Shown piece by piece: positions 1 through 6,752 of a DNA stretch of 10,150 bases. The notes below the pieces were generated by a model. The model was not told the DNA's origin and searched no databases. It worked only from the letters and a program-made list of their open reading frames with translations. Source of the stretch: Bacteroides sp. (GTDB lineage Bacteria > Bacteroidota > Bacteroidia > Bacteroidales > Bacteroidaceae). The first letter of the stretch is position 1, and every line of letters starts with the position of its first letter. The translations under genes and the position numbers were made by a program. The DNA is taken from the NCBI GenBank assembly GCA_021204375.1, contig JAJPZL010000157.1:1-10150 (forward strand), written 5' to 3'.

Positions 1-47
1 AATGTTATCAGTACACTCGTTATATAATCCTTAAATAAAAGACAACT

Positions 48-1988
48 ATGAGTTACTTACATTTCGACAGGACTCTGATGGTTAATCTGGAGGAATCTTT
101 ACCAAGAGAGATCCTCCGGACTAATAAATCGGGGGCTTATCACTGTACTACGATTGTAGATTGTAACACGAGGAAATACCATGGGCTTTTTGTAATTCCT
201 GTCCCGGAACTGGATGATGAGAACCATGTACTTCTCTCTTCGCTGGATGAAACAGTCGTACAACACGGTACAGAGTTTAACCTGGGACTTCATAAATACA
301 ATGGAGATCACTATAGTCCGAACGGGCATAAATATATCCGTAGTTTTGATTGTGAAAAAGTTCCTGTTACCACTTACCGCGTAGGCGGAGTGGTCCTTGC
401 CAAAGAAAAAGTCTTTGTACACCATGAAAACCGCATCCTGATCCGTTATACACTGGTCGAAGCACACTCTCCCACAGTACTCCGTTTCCGTCCTTTCCTT
501 GCATTCCGTAGTGTAAGGGAGTATACCCATGAGAACATGCAGGCCAGCCGGGAGTACCAGGAGATAGAGAACGGTATAAAAACACGCATGTATGCTTCCT
601 ACCCGGAACTTTACATGCAGCTTAATAAAAAGAACGACTTCCACTTTATGCCCGACTGGTATAAAGGCATTGAATATCCGAAAGAACAGGAGAGAGGCTA
701 CTATTTTAATGAGGACCTCTATGTACCGGGATACTTTGAAGTAAGCATTAAAAAAGGAGAGAGCGTAGTCTTTTCTGCCGGTATCTTCGAAGCCAATACC
801 CGCCAGTTAAAGCGCCTGTTCGAAAAAGAGGTAGAAGAGCGGACCCCCCGGGATAGTTTTTACAACTGCCTGAAGAACTCCGCCCATCAGTTCCATAACA
901 AGCAGGAGGGTAATCACTATATCCTGGCCGGTTATCCCTGGTTTAAATGCAGGGCCCGTGACCTCTTTGTCTCCCTGCCCGGACTGACCCTGGCAGTAGA
1001 TGAAATCTCTGAATTTGAAGATGTCATGGAGACAGCGCAGGAATCCATCCGCGGTTATATGAACGATCTTCCTTTAGTTAGCAAGATCTACGAAATGGAA
1101 GATCCCGATGTCCTGCTCTGGGCTGTCTGGGCTTTGCAACAATATGCCAAAGAGACCTCCCGCCAGCAGTGCCGTGAAAAATATGGTCTGTTACTGGAAG
1201 AGATCATTGACTTTATCCGCAGGCGGAAACACAATAATCTCTTTTTGCATGCTAACGGCCTCCTCTATACGGACGGCAAAGAGAAACCCGTTACATGGAT
1301 GAACTCTACTGTGAACGGAAAACCCATTGTTCCCCGTACAGGCTATATTGTAGAGATCAATGCCCTGTGGTATAACGCCCTTCGTTTTGTGGCGGAGCTA
1401 AACCGTGAGGGGGGAAATACCCTCCTGGCCGATTCGCTGGATGAACTGGCTTCCGTAACCGCTGCCTCTTTTGTAGAGACTTTCCGAAATGAGTATGGTT
1501 ACCTGCTCGACTATGTCGATGGTAATATGATGGACTGGAGTGTACGTCCCAATATGATATTTACTGTTGCCTTCGATTACTCCCCGCTGGATGTAAAGCA
1601 AAAAAAACAGGTATTGGATGTAGTTACCAAAGAGTTACTTACTCCCAAAGGGTTGCGTTCCTTAAGCCCCAAGAGCGGCGGATACAATCCCAATTATGTA
1701 GGTCCCCAGACCCAGCGCGATTATGCTTACCATCAGGGTACAGCGTGGCCCTGGCTGATGGGATTCTATATGGAGGCTTACCTGTGTATCTATAAAATGA
1801 GCGGTCTCTCGTTCGTAGAACACCACCTGATCGGTTTTGAAGAGGAGATGACCACCCACTGTATAGGTTCCATACCTGAGCTTTTCGATGGAAATCCACC
1901 TTTTAAAGGAAGAGGAGCGATCTCTTTTGCTATGAATGTAGCCGAGATCCTGCGTATATTAAAGCTTTTAAGTAAATACAATATATAA
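48..1988 (+). CDS. Glycogen debranching enzyme (amylo-alpha-1,6-glucosidase), GH133 type
   Basis: A 646-residue cytoplasmic protein with no signal peptide, predicted to hydrolyse alpha-1,6 branch stubs of glycogen. Residues about 20-260 match the bacterial/archaeal debranching-enzyme N-terminal beta domain (NKSGAYHCTTIVDCNTRKYHG region). Residues about 285-640 match the (alpha/alpha)6-barrel amylo-glucosidase domain, with AGYPWFKCRARD (294-305), VEINALWYNAL (435-445), YHQGTAWPW (561-569) and GSIPELFDG (607-615). By analogy with eukaryotic debranching enzymes, D305 and E611 are the likely acid/base pair and both are present. The motif normally read as TWMDA is TWMNS here (Asn419). The ATG follows an AT-rich leader without a Shine-Dalgarno sequence, as is usual in Bacteroidota. 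It is the first gene of a three-gene operon. The family assignment is firm; activity is inferred. Confidence 0.93.
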   Translation: MSYLHFDRTLMVNLEESLPREILRTNKSGAYHCTTIVDCNTRKYHGLFVIPVPELDDENHVLLSSLDETVVQHGTEFNLGLHKYNGDHYSPNGHKYIRSFDCEKVPVTTYRVGGVVLAKEKVFVHHENRILIRYTLVEAHSPTVLRFRPFLAFRSVREYTHENMQASREYQEIENGIKTRMYASYPELYMQLNKKNDFHFMPDWYKGIEYPKEQERGYYFNEDLYVPGYFEVSIKKGESVVFSAGIFEANTRQLKRLFEKEVEERTPRDSFYNCLKNSAHQFHNKQEGNHYILAGYPWFKCRARDLFVSLPGLTLAVDEISEFEDVMETAQESIRGYMNDLPLVSKIYEMEDPDVLLWAVWALQQYAKETSRQQCREKYGLLLEEIIDFIRRRKHNNLFLHANGLLYTDGKEKPVTWMNSTVNGKPIVPRTGYIVEINALWYNALRFVAELNREGGNTLLADSLDELASVTAASFVETFRNEYGYLLDYVDGNMMDWSVRPNMIFTVAFDYSPLDVKQKKQVLDVVTKELLTPKGLRSLSPKSGGYNPNYVGPQTQRDYAYHQGTAWPWLMGFYMEAYLCIYKMSGLSFVEHHLIGFEEEMTTHCIGSIPELFDGNPPFKGRGAISFAMNVAEILRILKLLSKYNI

Positions 1989-1989
1989 G

Positions 1990-1995
1990 AGGAGG
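1990..1995 (+). promoter_or_regulatory. Strong Shine-Dalgarno AGGAGG for the glycosyltransferase
   Basis: AGGAGG lies 7 nt before the ATG at 2003, immediately after the stop codon of the debranching-enzyme gene. It fixes the start of the second gene. A perfect Shine-Dalgarno is uncommon in Bacteroidota, and neither neighbouring gene of the operon has one. Confidence 0.75.
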
Positions 1996-2002
1996 AACTA
2001 AG

Positions 2003-3271
2003 ATGAAAGTATTAATGTTTGGATGGGAGTTCCCCCCTCATATCCTGGGAGGTTTAGGAACTGCCAGTTACGGTTTAACCAAAGGAATATCCCAGCAATC
2101 CGACCTGGAGATCACATTTTGTATTCCTAAACCCTGGGGTGACGAAGACCAGAGCTTCCTGCGTATTCTCGGGATGAACAGCATCCCGGTTGTGTGGCGG
2201 GATGTGAACTGGGAATATGTAAAGAGCCGGGTCGGTTCCTATATGGATCCGCAACTCTACTACGATCTGAGAGACCATATTTATGCCGATTTTAACTACC
2301 TGCGTACCAATGATCTGGGTTGTATTGAGTTTTCCGGGCGCTATCCGGATAATCTCCACGAAGAGATCAATAACTATTCTATTGTAGCAGGGGTGGTAGC
2401 CCGGCAACAGGAGTTTGAAATTATCCACTCGCACGATTGGCTTACCTATCCCGCCGGTATACACGCGAAGATGATCTCCGATAAGCCGCTGGTTATTCAT
2501 GTACATGCCACCGATTTTGACCGCAGCCGCGGTAATGTGAACCCTACCGTCTATTCCATTGAAAAGAACGGAATGGATAATGCCGACCATATTATGTGTG
2601 TCAGTGAACTTACCCGGCAGACGGTTATTCATAAATACCACCAGGATCCCCGGAAAGTCTCGACTGTGCACAATGCGGTATCTCCTATTTCTCAGGAGAT
2701 CCTGGATATAGTTCCCCGCAGGAAACCAGGAGAAAAGATCGTCACCTTCCTGGGACGTATCACCATGCAGAAAGGTCCCGAATATTTTGTAGAGGCTGCC
2801 GCTATGGTACTGGCCAAAACAAAGAATGTGCGTTTTGTAATGGCCGGTAACGGAGATATGATGGACCAGATGATCCGTCTGGCTGCCGAAAGAGGGATTG
2901 CAGACCGGTTCCACTTCCCGGGCTTTATGAAAGGAAAGCAGGTGTACGAAGTACTGAAGGCCAGTGATGTATATATCATGCCATCTGTTTCCGAGCCTTT
3001 CGGTATCTCTCCGCTAGAGGCGATGCAGGTAAGCGTACCTACTATTATCTCCAAACAGTCCGGTTGTGCCGAGATCCTGGATAACTGCATTAAAACCGAT
3101 TACTGGGACATACAGGCTATGGCAGATGCTATTTACTCCATCTGTACCTATCCGGCTATGTATGAATACCTCCGTGACAAAGGAAAACGGGAAGTAGACC
3201 AGATCGTCTGGGAAAATGTAGGCTACAAAGTACGTGGTATCTACGACGAAGTTCTGAAAATTATTAGTTAA
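2003..3271 (+). CDS. GT4/GT5-like glycosyltransferase (glycogen synthase-like)
   Basis: A 422-residue GT-B fold enzyme, predicted to move glucose from a nucleotide sugar onto an alpha-glucan in the cytoplasm. The N-terminal half opens with WEFPPHILGGLGTASYGLTK (8-27), the glycine-rich loop equivalent to the KxGG region of glycogen synthases, and has HSHDW (142-146) and HATDFDRSRGN (168-178). The C-terminal half has GRITMQKGP (251-259), with K257 as a probable phosphate contact, AGNG (281-284) and EPFGISPLE (331-339), the classic E-x7-E donor-binding motif. Length is near that of group 1 transferases and shorter than classical GlgA (about 470-480). The gene begins 14 nt after the debranching enzyme with a strong ribosome site and is co-transcribed with its neighbours. 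Donor (ADP- or UDP-glucose) and exact product cannot be told from sequence. Confidence 0.9.
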   Translation: MKVLMFGWEFPPHILGGLGTASYGLTKGISQQSDLEITFCIPKPWGDEDQSFLRILGMNSIPVVWRDVNWEYVKSRVGSYMDPQLYYDLRDHIYADFNYLRTNDLGCIEFSGRYPDNLHEEINNYSIVAGVVARQQEFEIIHSHDWLTYPAGIHAKMISDKPLVIHVHATDFDRSRGNVNPTVYSIEKNGMDNADHIMCVSELTRQTVIHKYHQDPRKVSTVHNAVSPISQEILDIVPRRKPGEKIVTFLGRITMQKGPEYFVEAAAMVLAKTKNVRFVMAGNGDMMDQMIRLAAERGIADRFHFPGFMKGKQVYEVLKASDVYIMPSVSEPFGISPLEAMQVSVPTIISKQSGCAEILDNCIKTDYWDIQAMADAIYSICTYPAMYEYLRDKGKREVDQIVWENVGYKVRGIYDEVLKIIS

Positions 3272-3290
3272 CAGTAAAACTCCAATATAT

Positions 3291-4682
3291 ATGAAAACAA
3301 TATGCCTCTATTTTGAAATACACCAGATCGTTCATCTGAAACGTTACCGCTTCTTTGATATCGGCCTGGATCACTATTACTGCGATGATTTTGCCAACGA
3401 ATCCAGTATCAACGACATTGCAGAGCGCTCTTATATTCCCGCTCTGACCACCCTGGTGGAGATGGCAAAGAATTCAAACGGATACTTTAAAGTAGCTCTT
3501 TCTATTTCCGGGGTTGCCATGGAACAACTAGAGATCTATGCGCCTGCCGTTGTAGACCTGCTCCACCAGTTGAACGATACCGATTGCTGTGAATTCCTGG
3601 CTGAACCTTATTCACACGGTCTCTCTTCCCTGGCGAACGAAGATTGCTTCCGCGAAGAGGTGATGCGTATGAGTGGTAAGATCAAACAACTCTTCGGAAA
3701 AGCTCCCAAAGTGTTCCGTAACTCCAGCCTTATCTATACCGATAAGATCGGTGCCCAGGTATCTGCTATGGGCTTCAAAGGCATGCTTACCGAGGGAGCC
3801 AAGCATATCCTGGGATGGAAGAGTCCCCACTATGTATATAACTGTAACATGGCTCCCAACCTGAAGCTGTTGTTGCGTGATTTCAAACTTTCCGACGATA
3901 TAGGGCTACGTTTCTCCAACTCCGACTGGAGTGAATATCCGCTCTTTGCCGATAAATACATCGACTGGATTGCCGGTTATCCGGAAGAAGAACAGGTCTA
4001 CAATATCTTTATGGAGCTTTCGGCGCTGGGTATTTTCCAACCCCTCTCTTCCAATATCCTGGAATTCTTCAAGGCCCTGCCTGCCTGTGCCAAAGAGAAA
4101 GGGATTACCTTCTCTACTCCTTCCGAAGTGATCGGTAAACTGAAATCGGTGGCTGCCATTGATGCCAATCACCCCGTATCCTGGGTAGACGAAGAGAGAG
4201 ATGTCAGCGTATGGTTGGGAAATGTGTTGCAGCGCGAAGCTTTCAATAAACTGTACAGTGTGGCAGAGCGGGTACACCTCTGTAACGACCGCCGCATCAA
4301 GCAGGACTGGGACTACCTGCAGGCCAGTAATAACTTCCGTTTTATGACCACCAAGCCCTCCAACGTCGGTTTCTATAGAGGCATTTACGATTCTCCTTAC
4401 GATGCCTTTACCAACTATATGAATATTCTGGGAGACTTTATCAAAAGGGTTAATTCCCTCTATCCGGAGGATATTGATAACGAAGAGCTGAATTCCCTGC
4501 TTACTACCATTAAGAACCAGGGTCAGGAGATTGAATCCCTGACTAATAAGGTAGAAACGTTGGAGACAAAACTGGCTAAAAAGAAGGAGGCTGAAAAGAG
4601 AGCTGCCGCTCCGGCTACTGAGAAGCAACCTGCCGCCAGAAAAGCTCCGGCTAAAAAGAGAGTTACTGAAAAAGCTGAATAA
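3291..4682 (+). CDS. GH57 alpha-amylase-like protein, probably lacking normal catalytic residues
   Basis: 463 residues, no signal peptide. The GH57 regions are recognisable: the N-terminal strand with His-Gln (CLYFEIHQ, 5-12), CEFLAEPYSHGLSSL (100-114), then VFRNSSLIYTD (141-151) and VYNIFMELSALGIFQP (236-251). In active GH57 alpha-amylases the third region reads roughly FRNTELIY, with Glu as nucleophile, and the fourth roughly FMDYETFG, with Asp as acid/base. Here these positions are Ser146 and Glu242. I recall that GH57 'alpha-amylase-like' proteins with such substitutions have been described from Bacteroides. After the barrel and helical domain (to about 395), residues 400-437 look like a coiled coil, followed by a Lys/Ala/Pro-rich tail (430-463). 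Third gene of the operon, 19 nt after the transferase, with an AT-rich start and no Shine-Dalgarno. Databases would call it alpha-amylase; a non-catalytic glucan-binding or scaffold role is my inference. Confidence 0.88.
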   Translation: MKTICLYFEIHQIVHLKRYRFFDIGLDHYYCDDFANESSINDIAERSYIPALTTLVEMAKNSNGYFKVALSISGVAMEQLEIYAPAVVDLLHQLNDTDCCEFLAEPYSHGLSSLANEDCFREEVMRMSGKIKQLFGKAPKVFRNSSLIYTDKIGAQVSAMGFKGMLTEGAKHILGWKSPHYVYNCNMAPNLKLLLRDFKLSDDIGLRFSNSDWSEYPLFADKYIDWIAGYPEEEQVYNIFMELSALGIFQPLSSNILEFFKALPACAKEKGITFSTPSEVIGKLKSVAAIDANHPVSWVDEERDVSVWLGNVLQREAFNKLYSVAERVHLCNDRRIKQDWDYLQASNNFRFMTTKPSNVGFYRGIYDSPYDAFTNYMNILGDFIKRVNSLYPEDIDNEELNSLLTTIKNQGQEIESLTNKVETLETKLAKKKEAEKRAAAPATEKQPAARKAPAKKRVTEKAE

Positions 4683-4691
4683 ACTAAAAAT

Positions 4692-4723
4692 AAAAGTAGC
4701 ATGGGGGTACCCATACTACTTTT
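4692..4723. terminator. Bidirectional intrinsic terminator between converging genes
   Basis: An AAAAGTAG...CTACTTTT arm pair (4692-4699 with 4716-4723) encloses a C/A mismatch and a second pair ATGGG/CCCAT (4701-4705 with 4710-4714) with loop GGTA. On the plus strand it is followed by a T-rich stretch; on the minus strand the A-rich flank 4681-4695 becomes a T tract. It can end both the glycogen operon and the convergent lipoprotein gene, which stops at 4743. Confidence 0.8.
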
Positions 4724-4742
4724 GTTTTAATCTGTGTTATTG

Positions 4743-6221
4743 TTATTCTTTTCCACCCACTATCTCCGAAGGTTTGCGGGCATGCCTTTCCCGGATATTC
4801 CCCTCTTCATCTATCTCCATATACCAGGGGATCATTACCGTACCGTTCTGGTCATAGATCCGGTAGAGGTCGGCTTTCAGCGCTTCTGAGGCCCGTATGT
4901 GGTACCCTTCCAGGTCGTAATATCTCATCATCTCCAGCCATTTGTTCTCCGCTCTCTCTTCATCGATCGAAATATATAACAGCTCATAGCCGTGTTCTGT
5001 CAGCCACTGGTGAAAAGGTTCTTTGAAGGCAAACTCTCTTTTGCAGGGGCCGCACCAGGTAGCCCATACATCTATATATACTTTCTTTCCTTTAAAAGGA
5101 GCCAGTGCTTCTGATAAAGAAGAGATATTCTCCTGATCATCCAGGATACGGATGGTCTCTTTAACCGGACCGCTTATCTTTTCGTGGTAAAGGCGGATCT
5201 CTTCTATCTCTTTTTCAATAAAAGGAATGTAGGGGCTCCGGGGATACTTCTCTGTAAACCGGTCATACAGCGTGATCAGCTCTTGTTCGTAATTCTTCTG
5301 GAATCCCTCCTGGAACAGATAGAAGGCGGTATAGTACTCCAGTCTTTGGCCCGAAAGCCTCTCCCGGGCCTGTTCCAGGAAAAAGGTATGGATCCTGCCC
5401 TCCCGGTGCAGGTTTTGCAGGGTTTTCCGGGTGATCCCCTCCGTGAAATAGGGCAGGCTGTTTATAAAAAAGTAGGCATAATCCGGCCAGGAAGGAGAGG
5501 CGATCCGGCTATTTTCATCCGGAGGGTATTGCCGGTATATATCCAGCCATGCACTTCGTAAAGAGTCGGGAATGGTAAAATCCCTAACCTGGGCCATATA
5601 TGCGTAGGTAGCGGCTAAGGCATAGTAACAATCTCTGTCCTCTGCTATGAGCCGGCACATCGTTGCGGGAATAGTCCCATCCTCTTTCATACGTTTGAAC
5701 GGCTTCATATCTTCCTCTTTCAGGGTAGCAATAGTGTCCACTATCTCTTCGGGGGTTAAATGATGAAAAAGCCTTCCGAAGGTGTGGAAATAGGGAGGTA
5801 CCGGAAGATCCATATAAGCATTGACTGCTTCTGCATATTCTCCCTGTGCCATGAAGGAGGCTACTTCTTCTTCCCGGTTAATGGTAAGCATAAGAGATTG
5901 TCCGGGTATGACGGGCAGGGTCATTTCCCGGTAGATATATTCTCCTTTCCGGATGGATGTTCCCGGAAGCTGGAAGGTGATAAAAACCGGTACATCGGTC
6001 TCTGTCTTCAGAATAAATCCGCCGGAAGGGTCTAAAGAGAGGGTGTCCCGGAAATAGGGGGAGTAGGTACCCTTCACCGGAATGGAGTAATAGAGTTCGT
6101 TGCTCTCTACACCGTTTACGGTTCCGCTGATAGTAACCGGGTTGCTTTTCTTTCCGCAACCTATCAGGAAGAGTAATCCTATAAAAAGTAAGAGTAATCT
6201 GTTTTTCATTCTGGCCTTCAT
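4743..6221 (-). CDS. Lipoprotein thiol-disulfide oxidoreductase, TlpA-like thioredoxin domain
   Basis: 492 residues. The N-terminus is a lipoprotein signal: Lys/Arg, then LLLLFIGLLFLIGC with lipidated Cys22, so the protein should be anchored in a membrane facing the periplasm. Residues about 27-130 (ISGTVNG and following beta strands) resemble the DUF4369-type domain that precedes thioredoxin modules in many Bacteroidota lipoproteins. Residues about 130-350 are helical and unassigned. Residues about 365-490 form a thioredoxin fold, with DVWATWCGPCKREF (active Cys390 and Cys393) and a probable cis-Pro465 in VMIPWY. It is likely to reduce or exchange disulfides of envelope proteins; the substrate is unknown. 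Two in-frame starts, M1 (6221) and M5 (6209), both give a workable signal peptide, and the promoter at 6241-6248 allows either. It is longer than typical TlpA-like members (around 350-400) because of the middle helical part. Confidence 0.9.
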   Translation of the reverse strand: MKARMKNRLLLLFIGLLFLIGCGKKSNPVTISGTVNGVESNELYYSIPVKGTYSPYFRDTLSLDPSGGFILKTETDVPVFITFQLPGTSIRKGEYIYREMTLPVIPGQSLMLTINREEEVASFMAQGEYAEAVNAYMDLPVPPYFHTFGRLFHHLTPEEIVDTIATLKEEDMKPFKRMKEDGTIPATMCRLIAEDRDCYYALAATYAYMAQVRDFTIPDSLRSAWLDIYRQYPPDENSRIASPSWPDYAYFFINSLPYFTEGITRKTLQNLHREGRIHTFFLEQARERLSGQRLEYYTAFYLFQEGFQKNYEQELITLYDRFTEKYPRSPYIPFIEKEIEEIRLYHEKISGPVKETIRILDDQENISSLSEALAPFKGKKVYIDVWATWCGPCKREFAFKEPFHQWLTEHGYELLYISIDEERAENKWLEMMRYYDLEGYHIRASEALKADLYRIYDQNGTVMIPWYMEIDEEGNIRERHARKPSEIVGGKE

Positions 6222-6240
6222 TTTAGTGGGAACTTGTTTG

Positions 6241-6248
6241 CAAAGGTA
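6241..6248 (-). promoter_or_regulatory. Bacteroides-type -7 box for the lipoprotein gene
   Basis: Read on the minus strand this is TACCTTTG, a full match to TAnnTTTG. It lies 19 nt upstream of the first ATG (6221) and would give a leader of about 13 nt, or about 25 nt to the second ATG. No clear TTTG -33 element is seen at the usual distance. Confidence 0.6.
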
Positions 6249-6321
6249 GCATAAAACCTGAAATATTCCTTTGTTTTTTCCGGCGATCCGGTTGTACGGG
6301 GTGATTGAACCGTAAAAACGG

Positions 6322-6405
6322 GTTCTGTACTTTTTTCTACACCGCCCTGTACTTTTCTTTGCACCGTTCAGTACTTTTTTGGTCGGCCCTGTACTTTTTT
6401 AGAGT
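6322..6405 (+). repeat. Four tandem 20-22 bp direct repeats with core TGTACTTTTTT
   Basis: Units begin at about 6322, 6344, 6366 and 6386. Their GTAC cores sit at 6327, 6349, 6371 and 6391, so the spacing is 22, 22 and 20 bp, close to two helical turns. Each unit reads roughly G(T/C)(T/C)C(T/A)GTACTTTTTT followed by a short variable tail; the first two end in CACC. Unit 2 has one C inside the T run, and unit 3 has CAGTAC in place of CTGTAC. The regular phasing on one DNA face suggests a binding array for a multimeric protein, iteron-like in form. The repeats lie about 320 bp before the winged-helix gene and about 100 bp from the lipoprotein start, so either may be the target. The function is unknown. 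Confidence 0.8.
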
Positions 6406-6467
6406 CAGATCTCCTGAAAAAAAGAGGATTCCTGTTTCTTCTCCCGGAGGGTGGATCTCTCTTTTTT

Positions 6468-6499
6468 CTTGCATAATTTCTCCCGGGATCGTATCTTTG
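6468..6499 (+). promoter_or_regulatory. Bacteroides-type promoter for the small ORF / winged-helix gene
   Basis: TATCTTTG (6492-6499) matches the -7 consensus TAnnTTTG exactly. CTTG (6468-6471), a near match to TTTG, lies 20 bp before it, within the usual 19-21 bp spacing. Transcription should begin near 6506, about 13 nt before the ATG at 6519 and about 220 nt before the ATG at 6727. The palindrome TCCCGGGA (6481-6488) lies inside the spacer and is a candidate operator. Confidence 0.65.
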
Positions 6500-6518
6500 C
6501 TTTACTAACCTTTAAAAG

Positions 6519-6752
6519 ATGAATGGATATGAAACAGACTCTTCTCTTTCCAATTTTAAAAGAAACTGGTTTTTGGGTATTATTCTATTTTTATTTAATA
6601 TACTATGTGAAAATCGCTTCTGTGCTTCATTTTCGTACCGGTACCTGACCGAAATTTTTGCTACTCTCTGGTATACAATATGTTACGAGTGTTATTTGGG
6701 GATAATAAGTGTGCAACTGTTTGGTTATGAGACGTATACCGTTAGACGATAA
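6519..6752 (+). CDS. Possible small membrane protein, hypothetical
   Basis: An open frame of 77 residues whose ATG lies about 13 nt after the predicted start of transcription, the best-placed start codon for that promoter. I do not recognise the product. Residues 17-30 (WFLGIILFLFNILC) are hydrophobic and could span a membrane; the rest is rich in Tyr, Phe and Cys. Base composition is more AT-rich than the flanking genes, unlike typical coding sequence of this genome. Its end overlaps the start of the winged-helix gene by 26 nt in another frame, which could couple translation. It may equally be a chance frame in a long leader, so confidence is low. Confidence 0.3.
   Translation: MNGYETDSSLSNFKRNWFLGIILFLFNILCENRFCASFSYRYLTEIFATLWYTICYECYLGIISVQLFGYETYTVRR

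Larger units (their letters stand above)
6222..6726. other. Intergenic control region, about 500 bases
   Basis: This stretch separates the minus-strand lipoprotein gene from the plus-strand winged-helix gene. From left to right it holds the lipoprotein promoter (6241-6248), four tandem GTACTTTTTT repeats (6322-6405), two copies of TTCTCCCGG (6439-6447 and 6478-6486), a plus-strand promoter (6468-6499) and a markedly AT-rich stretch (about 6519-6726) containing a possible small ORF. No tRNA, known riboswitch or insertion-sequence end was recognised. Confidence 0.7.

Noticed and set aside
2075..2914. 279-residue minus-strand open frame opposite the glycosyltransferase
   Set aside because: The plus-strand gene carries clear GT-B motifs across this span; the antisense translation shows no domain.
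6307..6336. Hairpin GAACCGT/ACGGGTTC followed by a T run, as a plus-strand terminator
   Set aside because: The stem has a bulge and no plus-strand gene lies upstream that would need it. The T run belongs to the first tandem repeat.
6322..6405. CRISPR array
   Set aside because: Units are only 20-22 bp, adjacent to each other, with no unique spacers and no cas genes.
6305..6508. 67-residue plus-strand open frame starting at TTG
   Set aside because: It runs through the tandem repeats, which give it the recurring Leu-Tyr-Phe pattern. It has no promoter or normal start and ends beside the next promoter.
6709..6726. GTG start for the winged-helix gene
   Set aside because: The ATG six codons later gives the same domain, and the extra residues show no recognisable sequence. 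It cannot be strictly excluded.
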